Of a stretch of 63,323 bases of DNA, positions 8,341 to 16,706 are shown piece by piece. The DNA is from Bacillota bacterium (lineage in GTDB: Bacteria; Bacillota; Limnochordia; Darwinibacteriales; Darwinibacteriaceae). Position 1 is the stretch's first letter. Every line of letters begins with the position of its first letter. Location: positions 1 through 63,323 of the forward strand of contig DUPN01000022.1 in assembly GCA_012838305.1 (NCBI GenBank). The letters run 5' to 3'. The position numbers and the translations under genes are program-made. The notes below the pieces were generated by a model. It did not search any database and was not told the origin of the DNA. It was given only the letters and a program-made list of their open reading frames with translations.

Positions 8341-8466
8341 GTCGGCCTCCAATCTCGCCGGGATGTTATTTTCTTTGCCCCCAGTATAGCATGGCAGCTG
8401 CCGTCAGGCTAGAGAAGCGGGTTTTTCGCATGGGAAAGGGGAATATAGTGTTATGCAGAATAGGAG

Positions 8467-9960
8467 ATGGACACTAGTTTGGAGGTCGATAGGATCATGA
8501 TGGATCTCAATCAGGCTGCCCTTCCCCGGCTGGTTCCTGCTCTCGACGCCGCTTTCCGTCCCGCAGTACTCTGGAACCGAGCCTTCAGTGCTGCCGTGTC
8601 CAAAAGCGGCCGGGCCAGGCGCTGCGCCATCGCTCTGGAAAGAGACAGCGGACAGATAGCCCGCCATGAGCTGGACTTGTTTCCCGCCTGCGAAAAGGAC
8701 GAGTGGGATCAGGCCAATGCCTTTTATGTGGAACGTTTGGTCAAGTGCTTGCTTTGGATTAAGGGCGGATGGAAGATCACCTTTGGCGGCAATGATCAGG
8801 TGGGCCAGATGCTGCAAAGGGCCTATGGACCAGGGGGCAGCAGAGAGTTTGATCGAAAGTTCATGGGCCGTGTCTATGAACAGGATTTTGCTGTGGAAAT
8901 CGTGGACTATGCCGATGTGCCTGAGGCTTTCGAAACAACGGAAGCGATTGGCGGCCACCTTGATGGCTGTCGCATCGGCTTTGACGCCGGTGGAAGCGAT
9001 CGCAAGGTGGCAGCTGTTATGGATGGCAAAGTGTTGTTCAGTGCTGAAACGGTGTGGCATCCGAAAGTGACCGCCGATCCCGACTATCATTTTGCCGGCA
9101 TCATGGATTCGATTCTGCGTGCGGCAGAGTACCTGCCCAGGATTGATGCCATTGGCGTGAGTTCAGCAGGGATCTATATCAACAATCGTGCCATGGTGGC
9201 CTCCCTGTTTCTCAAGGTCCCCGAGGATCAGTTTGAGGCCAAGGTCAAAGACATCTATCCCCGCGTGGCCGAGGCACTGGGCGGAGTACCCCTGGAAGTC
9301 CGCAACGATGGGGACGTAACCGCCCTGGCCGGAGCAGCCTCTCTGAACGATACCAATATTCTGGGTATTGCCATGGGGACGAGTCAAGCTGGAGGCTATG
9401 CGGACAAAGACGGCTCACTCACCGGATGGCTCAATGAGCTCTCCTTTGTGCCCGTAGACTACAATCCCCAGGCCATGGCGGATGAATGGTCTGGGGACTA
9501 TGGCTGTGGAGTGAAGTATTTCTCACAGGACGCTGTAATTAAGCTTGCACCCGCGGCCGGCATTGCCTTAGACGAGAACTTGACACCCGCCGAGAAGCTC
9601 AGTGTGGTTCAGGACCTGCTGGAAGAGGGTCACCTGGGTGCCCGAGAAATCTTCGAGAGCATCGGCGTCTACTTGGGCTATGCCCTTGCCCATTATGCCG
9701 AGTTCTATGCCATCAAACATCTGCTCATTTTAGGCCGGGTAACCTCGGGCCGCGGCGGCAGCCTGATCCTGGAAAAGGCCCGGAAGGTTTTGAAGATAGA
9801 GTTTCCTGAGCGTAATGCCATCGCCTTTCACTTGCCTGACGAGGATGATCGCCGGGTAGGACAGGCGATAACTGCGGCCGGTTTGGTGCCATTACCTAGA
9901 AGAAGCGGATTTCAATCCAGTAGGCGAGAATGGCCACGATTAAGGCCGGTATGGTGTTGA
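8467..9960 (+). CDS. ROK-like (ASKHA-fold) protein with novel N-terminal domain
   Basis: 497 residues. The centre and C-terminus (about 175-470) have an ASKHA/ROK architecture: IGFDAGGSDRKVAAV phosphate-1-like motif, the IDAIGVSSAGIY segment, EVRNDGDVTALAGAA and a GIAMGTSQAGGY phosphate-2-like motif. The ROK zinc motif CxCGxxGC is absent. The first ~170 residues are not recognised. It may be a sugar kinase, an N-acetylglucosamine-type kinase relative or a degenerate regulator. ATG 8467 is close to AGGAG; ATG 8497/8500, 11-14 bases after GGAGG, are alternatives. The last ~22 residues (Arg/Ser/Pro-rich) overlap the opposing exporter gene by 65 bases and look like a stop-loss extension. Confidence 0.7.
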   Translation: MDTSLEVDRIMMDLNQAALPRLVPALDAAFRPAVLWNRAFSAAVSKSGRARRCAIALERDSGQIARHELDLFPACEKDEWDQANAFYVERLVKCLLWIKGGWKITFGGNDQVGQMLQRAYGPGGSREFDRKFMGRVYEQDFAVEIVDYADVPEAFETTEAIGGHLDGCRIGFDAGGSDRKVAAVMDGKVLFSAETVWHPKVTADPDYHFAGIMDSILRAAEYLPRIDAIGVSSAGIYINNRAMVASLFLKVPEDQFEAKVKDIYPRVAEALGGVPLEVRNDGDVTALAGAASLNDTNILGIAMGTSQAGGYADKDGSLTGWLNELSFVPVDYNPQAMADEWSGDYGCGVKYFSQDAVIKLAPAAGIALDENLTPAEKLSVVQDLLEEGHLGAREIFESIGVYLGYALAHYAEFYAIKHLLILGRVTSGRGGSLILEKARKVLKIEFPERNAIAFHLPDEDDRRVGQAITAAGLVPLPRRSGFQSSRREWPRLRPVWC

Positions 9961-11146
9961 TGATCGTGGCCCACACTGCAGATCGCTTATCGATTGCGAT
10001 CAGGGGGAAGAGGGCATCGCCGTCTTGGGAGAGGGCATTGCCCAACAATGCTGCAAAGGGGACCAGACCGCGGGTAAAGAGGGTTACAAAGATAATTTGC
10101 GGGCCGCAGCCCGGGATGATTCCGATTAAGACGCCAATGATCACGGCCATCAGACCCGTCTGGGTTAGGAAATTGGTGATGGCCATTTCACCCGCCAGAT
10201 AGCTGCCGGATCCTAAGAAGAGTACAAAAAGCTCATAGGCAAAGTAGGCCGCAAAAACCCAGGTGCCTACAAAGGCTGTCTCCTGTGCGTTATGGATAAA
10301 TGTCTCCTTGAGGCTGGCCAACTTCAGCTCTGCCTCTTCGTGGGTATCGTCGCCAAGGAACTTCCGGCCAAAGACCATCATCAGTACCGAGAGGCCGGTA
10401 CCAATGATACCGAGCGTCAGGGCTAGATTGGGAATGGGCAAAGCGTGGAGATCCACCTGGAAGAGGTCCATGATCCCCAGGATCAACCCCAGCGAGATCA
10501 GGACCCAGTAGATGATATAGCCGCTATGTGTGGCCTTGTAGCCAAAGGTATTAACATCTTGGTGTCCTTTTAACTCGTGATGCAGGATCAGGTCGATTTC
10601 ATCCCCCTCAGCGTGCCCGATGTGGACCCAGTCTTCCTGTTCCACTCCTGTTTCGGTCTGGAAAACGCTATGGTCCATGGCCTCATGCCTTTGGGCTTGG
10701 GCGGCCCTTTTTTCCTGAGTTTCCTGGTATTTCCTCAAGAGTCTTTCGCCAATGGGCAAACGATCGACAATGTAGCCCACAGCGATGGCTACCACAAAGG
10801 AAATGATGGAAACGAGTATCCATTGCCTGGGCATGACCGAAATGAGTACGAAGGATGAATCGCCCATGGTGGCCAAGAGGGTGGCAATCACGGTGCCAAA
10901 ACTGACGATTCCTCTGGGAAAGAGGGGCATCACAAAAATAGCCCCACCGCAACCTGGCGTCAGCCCCAAGAAGGCGCCAATGATCGGTTGGTATTTCTTG
11001 GACTCACCGATTTTCTTGACCAAGCGGCCGGATAGAAGATAATCGATGTAACCGAAGAGCAGTAGTACGGCTCCCACAAAGACTGTTACTTGAATGAAGG
11101 CGTTTTCTGCGCTGATCACTAGTAAGCGCAGGATTTCTCTGAACAC
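9896..11146 (-). CDS. Putative 10-TM heavy-metal (manganese-type) exporter
   Basis: 416-residue polytopic membrane protein of the ArsP_2 / putative manganese transporter family (PF11449). It is an internal duplication: each half has a re-entrant-like glycine-cysteine motif, LTPGCGGAIFVMPLFPRG in the first half and IIPGCGPQIIFVTLFTRG in the second, each followed by a conserved acidic segment (TMGDSSFV and SQDGDALF). A ~60-residue hydrophilic loop with several histidines separates the halves. Likely effluxes a divalent metal across the cytoplasmic membrane. Start is GTG 11146, whose GGGGGTGA site lies inside the preceding 38-codon frame. The GDT1-type transporter nearby supports a metal-homeostasis context. 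Confidence 0.8.
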   Translation of the reverse strand: MFREILRLLVISAENAFIQVTVFVGAVLLLFGYIDYLLSGRLVKKIGESKKYQPIIGAFLGLTPGCGGAIFVMPLFPRGIVSFGTVIATLLATMGDSSFVLISVMPRQWILVSIISFVVAIAVGYIVDRLPIGERLLRKYQETQEKRAAQAQRHEAMDHSVFQTETGVEQEDWVHIGHAEGDEIDLILHHELKGHQDVNTFGYKATHSGYIIYWVLISLGLILGIMDLFQVDLHALPIPNLALTLGIIGTGLSVLMMVFGRKFLGDDTHEEAELKLASLKETFIHNAQETAFVGTWVFAAYFAYELFVLFLGSGSYLAGEMAITNFLTQTGLMAVIIGVLIGIIPGCGPQIIFVTLFTRGLVPFAALLGNALSQDGDALFPLIAIDKRSAVWATIINTIPALIVAILAYWIEIRFF

Positions 11147-11235
11147 GACTGTTCACCCCCGACTGCCTCAACGATGGTTTGAATGGCTTTTGGATCAACA
11201 AAGAGATGGCAGTCCAGATGGTCATCTGTGCCCAT
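11119..11235 (-). CDS. Candidate 38-aa upstream peptide of the exporter
   Basis: An ATG-initiated 38-codon frame whose end overlaps the exporter start by 28 bases, so the exporter's ribosome site lies within it. The peptide holds potential metal ligands, GTDDHLDCHL near the N-terminus and SCSEKSCAY at the C-terminus. No strong ribosome site is visible, and its start codon lies in one arm of a perfect 10-bp hairpin. It may be a coupled leader peptide or simply the end of the decayed cutC region. Confidence 0.35.
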   Translation of the reverse strand: MGTDDHLDCHLFVDPKAIQTIVEAVGGEQSCSEKSCAY

Positions 11236-11241
11236 CTGGAC
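11212..11241 (-). repeat. Perfect 10-bp inverted repeat upstream of the exporter
   Basis: Arms 11212-11221 (GTCCAGATGG) and 11232-11241 (CCATCTGGAC) are perfectly complementary around a 10-nt loop. It is in the leader of the minus-strand exporter, about 65 bases before its start, and sequesters the start codon of the small upstream frame. No T-run follows, so it is not a simple terminator. Confidence 0.7.
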
Positions 11242-11289
11242 AGAGAAAGCCCTTGACCTCATTGGAGATGGTATCTTAGTTCTACTTGC

Positions 11290-11635
11290 GGTATGGATTT
11301 CCTTTATGTCAAGGGTTAGCAGTTCGCCGACATGATGGGAGCGGAGGACGCCCAAGACGACTCCCTGAGCGCCCAGCTCTGCACTGATTCTGATATCCTC
11401 GCATCGGAGTAATCTTTTCACGGCTATAGAGGAAATCACCGCCCCGGGGGCGTATCATCACCATAGTATCGATTCGGTTAAGCTCGCAGCTTTGCTTAAT
11501 CAGCCCGTAATTGGGTGTGGTACCACCGGCGGCTGGGTCGGTACATAACTAGACCCTGCGGGCACCGCCTTGGCCGGCACTGAAGACATCTTCAATGGAA
11601 TAACAGGCGACTTCAACTAAGACGCTAGCCCCCAT
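11290..11635 (-). pseudogene. cutC: Degenerate CutC-family gene
   Basis: Starting at ATG 11635 (AAAGGAG nearby), the translation begins like CutC (LVEVACYSIEDVFSA), reaches a TAG at 11549-11551 exactly where the family has the glutamate of RVELC, and continues in the same frame to TTPNYGLI and MIRPRGGDFLYS. Near 11400 the homology switches frame to EDIRISAELGAQGVVLGVL. The remaining half of a normal ~200-250-residue protein is not recognisable. CutC is a TIM-barrel protein historically tied to copper handling. One nonsense change, one frameshift and a missing 3' half make it a pseudogene. Confidence 0.8.
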
Positions 11636-11698
11636 GGCTGCTCCTTTCACGTGAAATCGGCCTCGCCACTGGGCAAGGCTGTTTATGGGATCAGCTGT

Positions 11699-11908
11699 TT
11701 ATTTTTCCTTTGTTAGCAGGGATTGGACTTGATCAACCACGTCCTGGGATGTTAACTTGGCGATTTGAACCCAAAATGTTGGTGTCGGGCTGTTAATAAA
11801 CTCACTGATGATTTTGGTTCCTTTTTGATTCCAGACGGTTAGTTTGGGGCGTTCCCCTTGAACGCGGAGCCGTACGAAAAACTCTCCGGCCTTAAACATG
11901 GTGCTCAT
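11699..11908 (-). CDS. Small hypothetical protein, 69 aa
   Basis: Not recognised. The product mixes beta-like and helical stretches (FFVRLRVQGERPKLTVWNQK, then TSQDVVDQVQSLLTKEK). It has no cysteines or membrane segments. ATG 11908 is preferred to ATG 11914 because GGGGAGG lies 8 bases before it. It is divergent from the GDT1-type transporter gene and lies upstream of the cutC remnant on the same strand. Confidence 0.6.
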   Translation of the reverse strand: MSTMFKAGEFFVRLRVQGERPKLTVWNQKGTKIISEFINSPTPTFWVQIAKLTSQDVVDQVQSLLTKEK

Positions 11909-12024
11909 TTTCATTACCTCCCCTCGCTGATATCTATACCCGGTTTGGGATCAGAATTCCTGCCAGAGTCTCGTGTTCTTGGCAAGAAATCTTCCGGCCG
12001 AATCCGTTGAAAGGGACGAACAAC

Positions 12025-13011
12025 ATGCTGACTGAAGTGGCCAAAGCGGCCGCCTTGATCTTCATCGCCGAACTGGGCGACAAAACACAGATTCTTGCCA
12101 TGGCCTTTGCTTTGCAGTTCTCCCTGCGACAGGTTCTGGCCGGTGTCGCCCTGGGCTCCTTGCTCAATCACGGCTTAGCTGTGGTAATTGGGGCCTACTT
12201 AGCTCACATTATCCCTCTTTCCGCTGTTCGCCTTGGATCTGCCTTCCTGTTCCTAGGCTTCGGGCTGTGGACACTGTGGTCCAGAGACGAAGGCGATCAG
12301 GGAGCAGCAAAGTCCTCTGGGCATCCCATCTTAGTGGTGACGCTTGCGTTTTTCCTAGGTGAATTGGGGGATAAGACCCAATTGACTGCCATTGCCCTAG
12401 CTTCGAGCGCCTCCTTTCCCTTTGCCATTTTGGTGGGCACAGTGCTCGGGATGGTGATCACCAGTTTTGTGGGGATCTTCATTGGCACGAAACTAGGAGA
12501 ACGCATCCCCGATTTTGCGATGAAACTGTTATCCGGTGCTGTGTTTATAGGTTTCGGACTCTTCCATCTGAGCCAGACCGTCCCCGCGGCCTATCTAACC
12601 CCAGCCAATATCGCCTTGGTTTTGGTTGCCCTCATTGGGCTGATCGCGATCTTGATTCTTCCGCCCCTGAGGGCCAGACGCATGGCTGCGTCTGGTGGAA
12701 GCATTAAGACCGTTGCCAGCCAGCTCTATGCCCTAAATCAGGCCTTGGATCATCTCTGCCTCCACGAGGCATCTTGCCGGGGCCAAAACTGCCCGGTGGG
12801 CTACTGCAAGCGACTGCTGATGGAAGAGTTCCATGCTCAAAAGAGCGATCGTAAGCCCAAAAGACCCCCTGTTCGAAAACCCTACCTGAAGAAGGATCAA
12901 GTGTTTGATACCCGTGTCGTGGACGAAGCGCTGCGGCTGGTAAGAAACGCCGATTTGAACCCAGCCTTGAGTCAAGAGCTGCTCATGCAGATAGAAAAGC
13001 TGAAACGGTAG
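12025..13011 (+). CDS. GDT1/TMEM165 (UPF0016) family metal transporter with Cys-rich tail
   Basis: 328 residues. Two repeats of three membrane helices each carry the family motif E-x-G-D-K-T (FIAELGDKTQ at ~13-22; FLGELGDKTQ at ~112-121). The family moves Mn2+/Ca2+ in exchange for protons, and bacterial members (MneA type) export manganese. After residue ~215 comes an uncommon ~110-residue cytosolic extension with CLHEASCRGQNCPVGYC (four cysteines), which could bind metal and gate transport. ATG 12025 is chosen over TTG 12007, since AAAGGG lies 9 bases upstream of it. It converges on murB across a 39-bp imperfect inverted repeat. Confidence 0.85.
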   Translation: MLTEVAKAAALIFIAELGDKTQILAMAFALQFSLRQVLAGVALGSLLNHGLAVVIGAYLAHIIPLSAVRLGSAFLFLGFGLWTLWSRDEGDQGAAKSSGHPILVVTLAFFLGELGDKTQLTAIALASSASFPFAILVGTVLGMVITSFVGIFIGTKLGERIPDFAMKLLSGAVFIGFGLFHLSQTVPAAYLTPANIALVLVALIGLIAILILPPLRARRMAASGGSIKTVASQLYALNQALDHLCLHEASCRGQNCPVGYCKRLLMEEFHAQKSDRKPKRPPVRKPYLKKDQVFDTRVVDEALRLVRNADLNPALSQELLMQIEKLKR

Positions 13012-13034
13012 TCCACCTTAACCGTCTCAGCTTT
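12996..13034. terminator. Shared hairpin between converging genes
   Basis: A 14-bp imperfect inverted repeat (arms 12996-13009 and 13021-13034, one mismatch) spans the stop codons of the GDT1-type gene and murB. There is no T-run, so termination strength is uncertain. Confidence 0.4.
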
Positions 13035-13893
13035 CGCCTAAAATGCGGATCTCAGGTTCCAGTTCAATCCCGAACTCCTGGAGGATGGTCCCCTGGATGA
13101 TGGAGATTAACTCCAAGAAATCCCGGGCCGTAGCTTTTCCAACTCGAATGACAAATCCGGCGTGTTTCGTGGAGACCTCAGCCCCACCTATGCGTAATCC
13201 CTTGAGGCCGGCCTTTTCAATCATGGGTCCCACGTAGTGCCCCGAGGGGCGTTTAAAGGTGCTGCCTGCACTGGGATATTCCAAGGGCTGTTTACTGCGC
13301 CTTTGGTGCTGCAGCTTGTTCATCTCCTGGAGGATTTTCTCTTGCTCCCCCAGACTCAGCTCCAATTCCACCTGGGTCACGATGGCCTGGTCGACTTCGT
13401 TCTGGAGGCGGCTAGAGCGATAGGAGAAGTGGAATTCGTCTCGATTCCAGTGACCGATGGATCCATTTTGCACAAACTCTACACCGCGGATCAAAGGTCC
13501 GATTTCGCCGCCATAGGCACCGGCATTCATATAGGTGGCGCCCCCTAATCCCCCCGGTATACCCACCGCGAACTCCAGGCCGCTTAAGCCATGGTGGAGG
13601 GCAAGCTTAGCTAAAGAGCTCATCAAACAGCCTGTTGTGGCAGTGAGAATGTTCCCTTCCACCTTAGCCTGGGCAAAATGATGGGCGATTTGCATGACGA
13701 CTCCCCGAATTCCCCCGTCTCGAATCAGTAAATTCGTGCCATAGCCAATCACAGTCAGGGGAAGGTTGTTTTCCCTGGCATAGCTCTGGGCCTGGGCGAC
13801 TTCCATGGCACTTTTTGGCCTGCAAAAGAAATCCGCTGGGCCACCTACTCCAAGGGACGTAACCTCTGCTAGAGGGTAGTCTGTCATGAACAT
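13027..13893 (-). CDS. murB: UDP-N-acetylenolpyruvoylglucosamine reductase MurB
   Basis: 288-residue FAD enzyme that reduces UDP-GlcNAc-enolpyruvate to UDP-MurNAc with NADPH in peptidoglycan synthesis. The FAD domain shows TSLGVGGPADFF and GYGTNLLIRDGGIRG. The substrate domain shows SGLEFAVGIPGGLGGATYMNAGAYGGEI, catalytic serine in YPSAGSTFKRP and the terminal glutamate in LEPEIRILGE. The usual ~20-residue N-terminal helix of Gram-positive MurB is missing and the protein starts almost at the FAD fold. GGAGG lies 7 bases before ATG 13893. The M23 peptidase gene lies upstream on the same strand, 40 bases away. Confidence 0.93.
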   Translation of the reverse strand: MFMTDYPLAEVTSLGVGGPADFFCRPKSAMEVAQAQSYARENNLPLTVIGYGTNLLIRDGGIRGVVMQIAHHFAQAKVEGNILTATTGCLMSSLAKLALHHGLSGLEFAVGIPGGLGGATYMNAGAYGGEIGPLIRGVEFVQNGSIGHWNRDEFHFSYRSSRLQNEVDQAIVTQVELELSLGEQEKILQEMNKLQHQRRSKQPLEYPSAGSTFKRPSGHYVGPMIEKAGLKGLRIGGAEVSTKHAGFVIRVGKATARDFLELISIIQGTILQEFGIELEPEIRILGES

Positions 13894-13933
13894 ACACGCG
13901 CCTCCTCACTGACTCTATTCTAACACAAAACAA

Positions 13934-14563
13934 TCAGTGTGGTCTGTTTTGATTGATAAATGCCGTGGGATGCAGCCAATAATCTGTTACTTTGGATTTG
14001 GCCCAGGCGGTCCCATTGGTGCGAGGCCAGGCATTGGCCGGCAGATCCTCTTTACGCATCTCAAAGTGTAGATGGGCAGCAAACTTGTTGTTTGGACCCC
14101 GCCCTACCGTGCCGATGGGCTGGCGGCGTGCCACTCGTTCCCCCTTGGCCGCCCAGCGCTGATCAAGATGTGCGTATTGTGACCACACAAAGTCATGGGG
14201 AGAGATGGCGTGTTTGATCAGGATCACATGGCCCAGAGCTGTGTTCCAGCCGGAGAAGACAACTTCACCGTTGGCTACTGCATAGACGGGCTCCCCATGG
14301 TCCCCATTACCCAGACCGGGAATGTTCCAGTCTTCACCGGGGTGGTACGAATTGCTGTATCTGCTCCAATCCAAAAACCGGTAGCCTGTGACGGCCCAGC
14401 CCCGACCATGCGCATCTCCCACGGGGAAGTCAAACCCATCGGCTAACCAGATGGGGTCAGGTTTCTGGGGCAAACCCCCACCTTGGTCCGTAATGGGCGA
14501 ACACCCTGTAATAGGTAGGACCGCAAGTACGAGAATGATCAGGATCCAGCATTTTCTACTCAA
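13934..14563 (-). CDS. M23-family peptidase-like lipoprotein
   Basis: 209 residues from TTG 14563, which has AAAGGGGG 8 bases upstream. A signal sequence (KCWILIILVLAVLP) ends in lipobox ITGC, so the mature protein is probably lipid-anchored outside the membrane. The LytM/M23 fold is marked by HPGEDWN (zinc His and Asp), GEPVYAVANGEVVFSGW and HLHFEMR (HxH zinc motif). The early HxxxD and late HxH are both present, so it may be an active peptidoglycan endopeptidase. Its position next to murB fits a cell-wall role. It is divergent from the secreted protein at 14655. Confidence 0.82.
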   Translation of the reverse strand: MSRKCWILIILVLAVLPITGCSPITDQGGGLPQKPDPIWLADGFDFPVGDAHGRGWAVTGYRFLDWSRYSNSYHPGEDWNIPGLGNGDHGEPVYAVANGEVVFSGWNTALGHVILIKHAISPHDFVWSQYAHLDQRWAAKGERVARRQPIGTVGRGPNNKFAAHLHFEMRKEDLPANAWPRTNGTAWAKSKVTDYWLHPTAFINQNRPH

Positions 14564-14654
14564 GAAAAATTCCCCCTTTTGTGGTACATTTATTGTAAAG
14601 GATGAGGGGGAATAAGGCACGAATGGTAAAACGCCCCAGATGGAGGTTTTCTAT

Positions 14655-15467
14655 ATGCAAAAAAGGATGAGGATAGTGACCCTAGGCGTGCTGCTACTAG
14701 TACTGTTCACACCAAACAGCGTCTTGGGGGCGGGCACGGCCTTGATCTTAGGCCGCGGGCAGGAGTTCCGCTTCGATTTGCCCCTTGATTCCGGCAAGAC
14801 ATACTTGGTCAGTATGGCCTTGCGATCCGACGTTGGGGATGCAGAGGTCACTATCACTCTATGCCAGATCCGCAATAATCATGAAGTGGTGGAGCTTGGC
14901 AGCTCCCAGATTGGATTGGATGATGGCTTGTGGCATGTCCTAATTCTGCCTGAAGTTGAGACTCCCTTGAGTCCAGGGCGCTTTGAGCTGATTGTGACCG
15001 CCAGTGCAGAAGGACGTTATTTTTGGAAAGATCTTAAGGCTGAACGAATCTATCAGTCCTCGCAGGACAGCCAAGAGTACTGGAGCGAAAAACTGGCTAC
15101 ACAGGGAACCTTTTTTACTGGGTTAGTGGTAGATGCGCGCCATCTCGATCTGCGTCGGGGAATGAGTCCCCGCATCTATAGTGAGTCAGGTCAACTGCTC
15201 TACGGAGGTGTTTTGGCCTCCCAAAACGTAGTGCAGGAACAGGGCATTGTGGGTTATGGCTCCGAACTCACGTCGGAGCTTTTGGAGCGCATTGCCGTTG
15301 ATGCGGACTATCCCTATGTCGCCCCCTTGGTGGTTGAAGCGGTGGGGACGGCCGATGCCGCCAAGACCGGTGTCTACATTAGTGAGGAGGATACCCGCCG
15401 AGTGCTGGAGGCCATGGCCCAGTATGATTTCTTTGCTCGTTTTGCCGTGATCTTCTTGGTCAACTAA
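14655..15467 (+). CDS. Secreted protein with FlgT/LPP20-like C-terminal region
   Basis: 270 residues. Signal peptide MQKRMRIVTLGVLLLVLF with cleavage likely after VLGA. Residues ~30-130 form a beta-rich domain of unknown family. The C-terminal ~130 residues (FFTGLVVDARHL, MSPRIYSESGQLLYGG, PLVVEAVG, ISEEDTRRVLEA, FAVIFLVN) follow the pattern of the LPP20/FlgT-C-like module seen in many secreted proteins. No function can be given. ATG 14655 is chosen because GGAGG 14642-14646 lies 8 bases before it. The kinase gene follows 76 bases later. Confidence 0.65.
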   Translation: MQKRMRIVTLGVLLLVLFTPNSVLGAGTALILGRGQEFRFDLPLDSGKTYLVSMALRSDVGDAEVTITLCQIRNNHEVVELGSSQIGLDDGLWHVLILPEVETPLSPGRFELIVTASAEGRYFWKDLKAERIYQSSQDSQEYWSEKLATQGTFFTGLVVDARHLDLRRGMSPRIYSESGQLLYGGVLASQNVVQEQGIVGYGSELTSELLERIAVDADYPYVAPLVVEAVGTADAAKTGVYISEEDTRRVLEAMAQYDFFARFAVIFLVN

Positions 15468-15543
15468 TGCATGGCCCGGGAGGAAAAAGGAGCCAGAACG
15501 AGAAATCTGAGAAGAGTTTGTTGTGGGAGGTAGACATAGAAAG

Positions 15544-16674
15544 ATGCAGAAAAGACTACGAGGGCTGTACCAGCGCTTGCAGGATTTGGACCCGGCGCGA
15601 CTATCTGTCGCGGTGGGGTTTGACGGTTTTGTGGATGAAATCGTCGAGGCCGTTGACCGCAGGGAATCCTTTGATGCCTACAGCAGGATGACGAGTATCC
15701 GCCAATTTGGTGAACGAATTTCTAAAGCCGCTGGATTAAGCACCAATATTGAGTTTGTCTCCAAGACGATGAAACTCGGCGGAAATGGTCCCATCATGGC
15801 CAATGCCTTGGTGAAGGCGGGTATTAGTGTGTCCTATGTGGGGGCTTTGGGCAAACCCAATATCCATCCGGTGTTTTTCGAGCTTACAGAAGGGTGTACA
15901 CAGGTTTTTTCCGTCGCAGAGCCCGGCCATACCGATGCAGTGGAGTTTGATGATGGTAAAGTTATGCTCGGGAAAATGGAGTCGCTCAATGAGTTGACTT
16001 GGGATACGATCCAAAACGAAGTAGGCCAGGAACAACTCAAGAAGATCTTTAGCGGAGCGGATCTCGTGGCCACTGTGAACTGGACCATGACTCCTTATAT
16101 GACGGAACTGTGGACGAACTTGCTGGGCCTGATGAGTCCGTCTTCAGTTGATGATCAGCCCTTCTTTTTTGTGGATTTGGCCGATCCCAGCAAACGCAGT
16201 GCCTCCGACATTAACGAGGCTCTAGCTGTGATTGGTGAGTTTTCGCCTTACTATCGCGTCATTCTCGGACTGAATCGGAAAGAGGCTTCTGAGATAGCCT
16301 ATGTGCGGGATCTCAAGTTGAGTAAGCCTTTGGAGGAAGCTGATCTCGAGGAGATCGTCACGGCCTTGGGGCAGGATCTGGGTCTATGGTGTCTCTTGGT
16401 GCATCCAACCTCTGAAGTGGGCGCCTATGTGGATGGTGAATACTATCATGTAGAGGGGCCCTTTACCTCTAAGCCGCGTCTGACGACAGGGGCCGGCGAC
16501 AACTTTAATGCTGGATTTTGCTTAGGATTAATGCTACAGTTAGGGTTGGAGGATTCCTTAGCCTTAGGCAAGGCCACCTCGGGGTTCTATGTCCGTAACA
16601 TGCATAGTCCCTCATGGCAGCAGTTAATTCAGTTCGTTTCGCTCTGGGCGAACCAGGCTGGCAAAGAGTTCTAA
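15544..16674 (+). CDS. PfkB/ribokinase-family carbohydrate kinase
   Basis: 376 residues. The ribokinase fold is shown by AVGFDGFVDEIVEA near the N-terminus, KLGGNGPIMANALVKAGISVSYVGALG (substrate-binding glycines) and the C-terminal TGAGDNFNAGFCLGL with the catalytic aspartate. The first strand is DGFVDE instead of the usual G-x-x-x-D, which places it in a divergent branch whose sugar substrate is unknown. Start choice is uncertain: ATG 15544 lies 13 bases after GGGAGG, and GTG 15523 lacks a ribosome site. The FMN-binding protein gene follows 32 bases later. Confidence 0.8.
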   Translation: MQKRLRGLYQRLQDLDPARLSVAVGFDGFVDEIVEAVDRRESFDAYSRMTSIRQFGERISKAAGLSTNIEFVSKTMKLGGNGPIMANALVKAGISVSYVGALGKPNIHPVFFELTEGCTQVFSVAEPGHTDAVEFDDGKVMLGKMESLNELTWDTIQNEVGQEQLKKIFSGADLVATVNWTMTPYMTELWTNLLGLMSPSSVDDQPFFFVDLADPSKRSASDINEALAVIGEFSPYYRVILGLNRKEASEIAYVRDLKLSKPLEEADLEEIVTALGQDLGLWCLLVHPTSEVGAYVDGEYYHVEGPFTSKPRLTTGAGDNFNAGFCLGLMLQLGLEDSLALGKATSGFYVRNMHSPSWQQLIQFVSLWANQAGKEF

Positions 16675-16706
16675 GTACAATCTGGAAATGACAAGGGGGA
16701 TACCTA

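Noticed and set aside
11909-12024. yybP-ykoY manganese riboswitch upstream of the GDT1-type gene
   Set aside because: I looked for the conserved paired loops in the ~115 bases upstream and found no convincing match.
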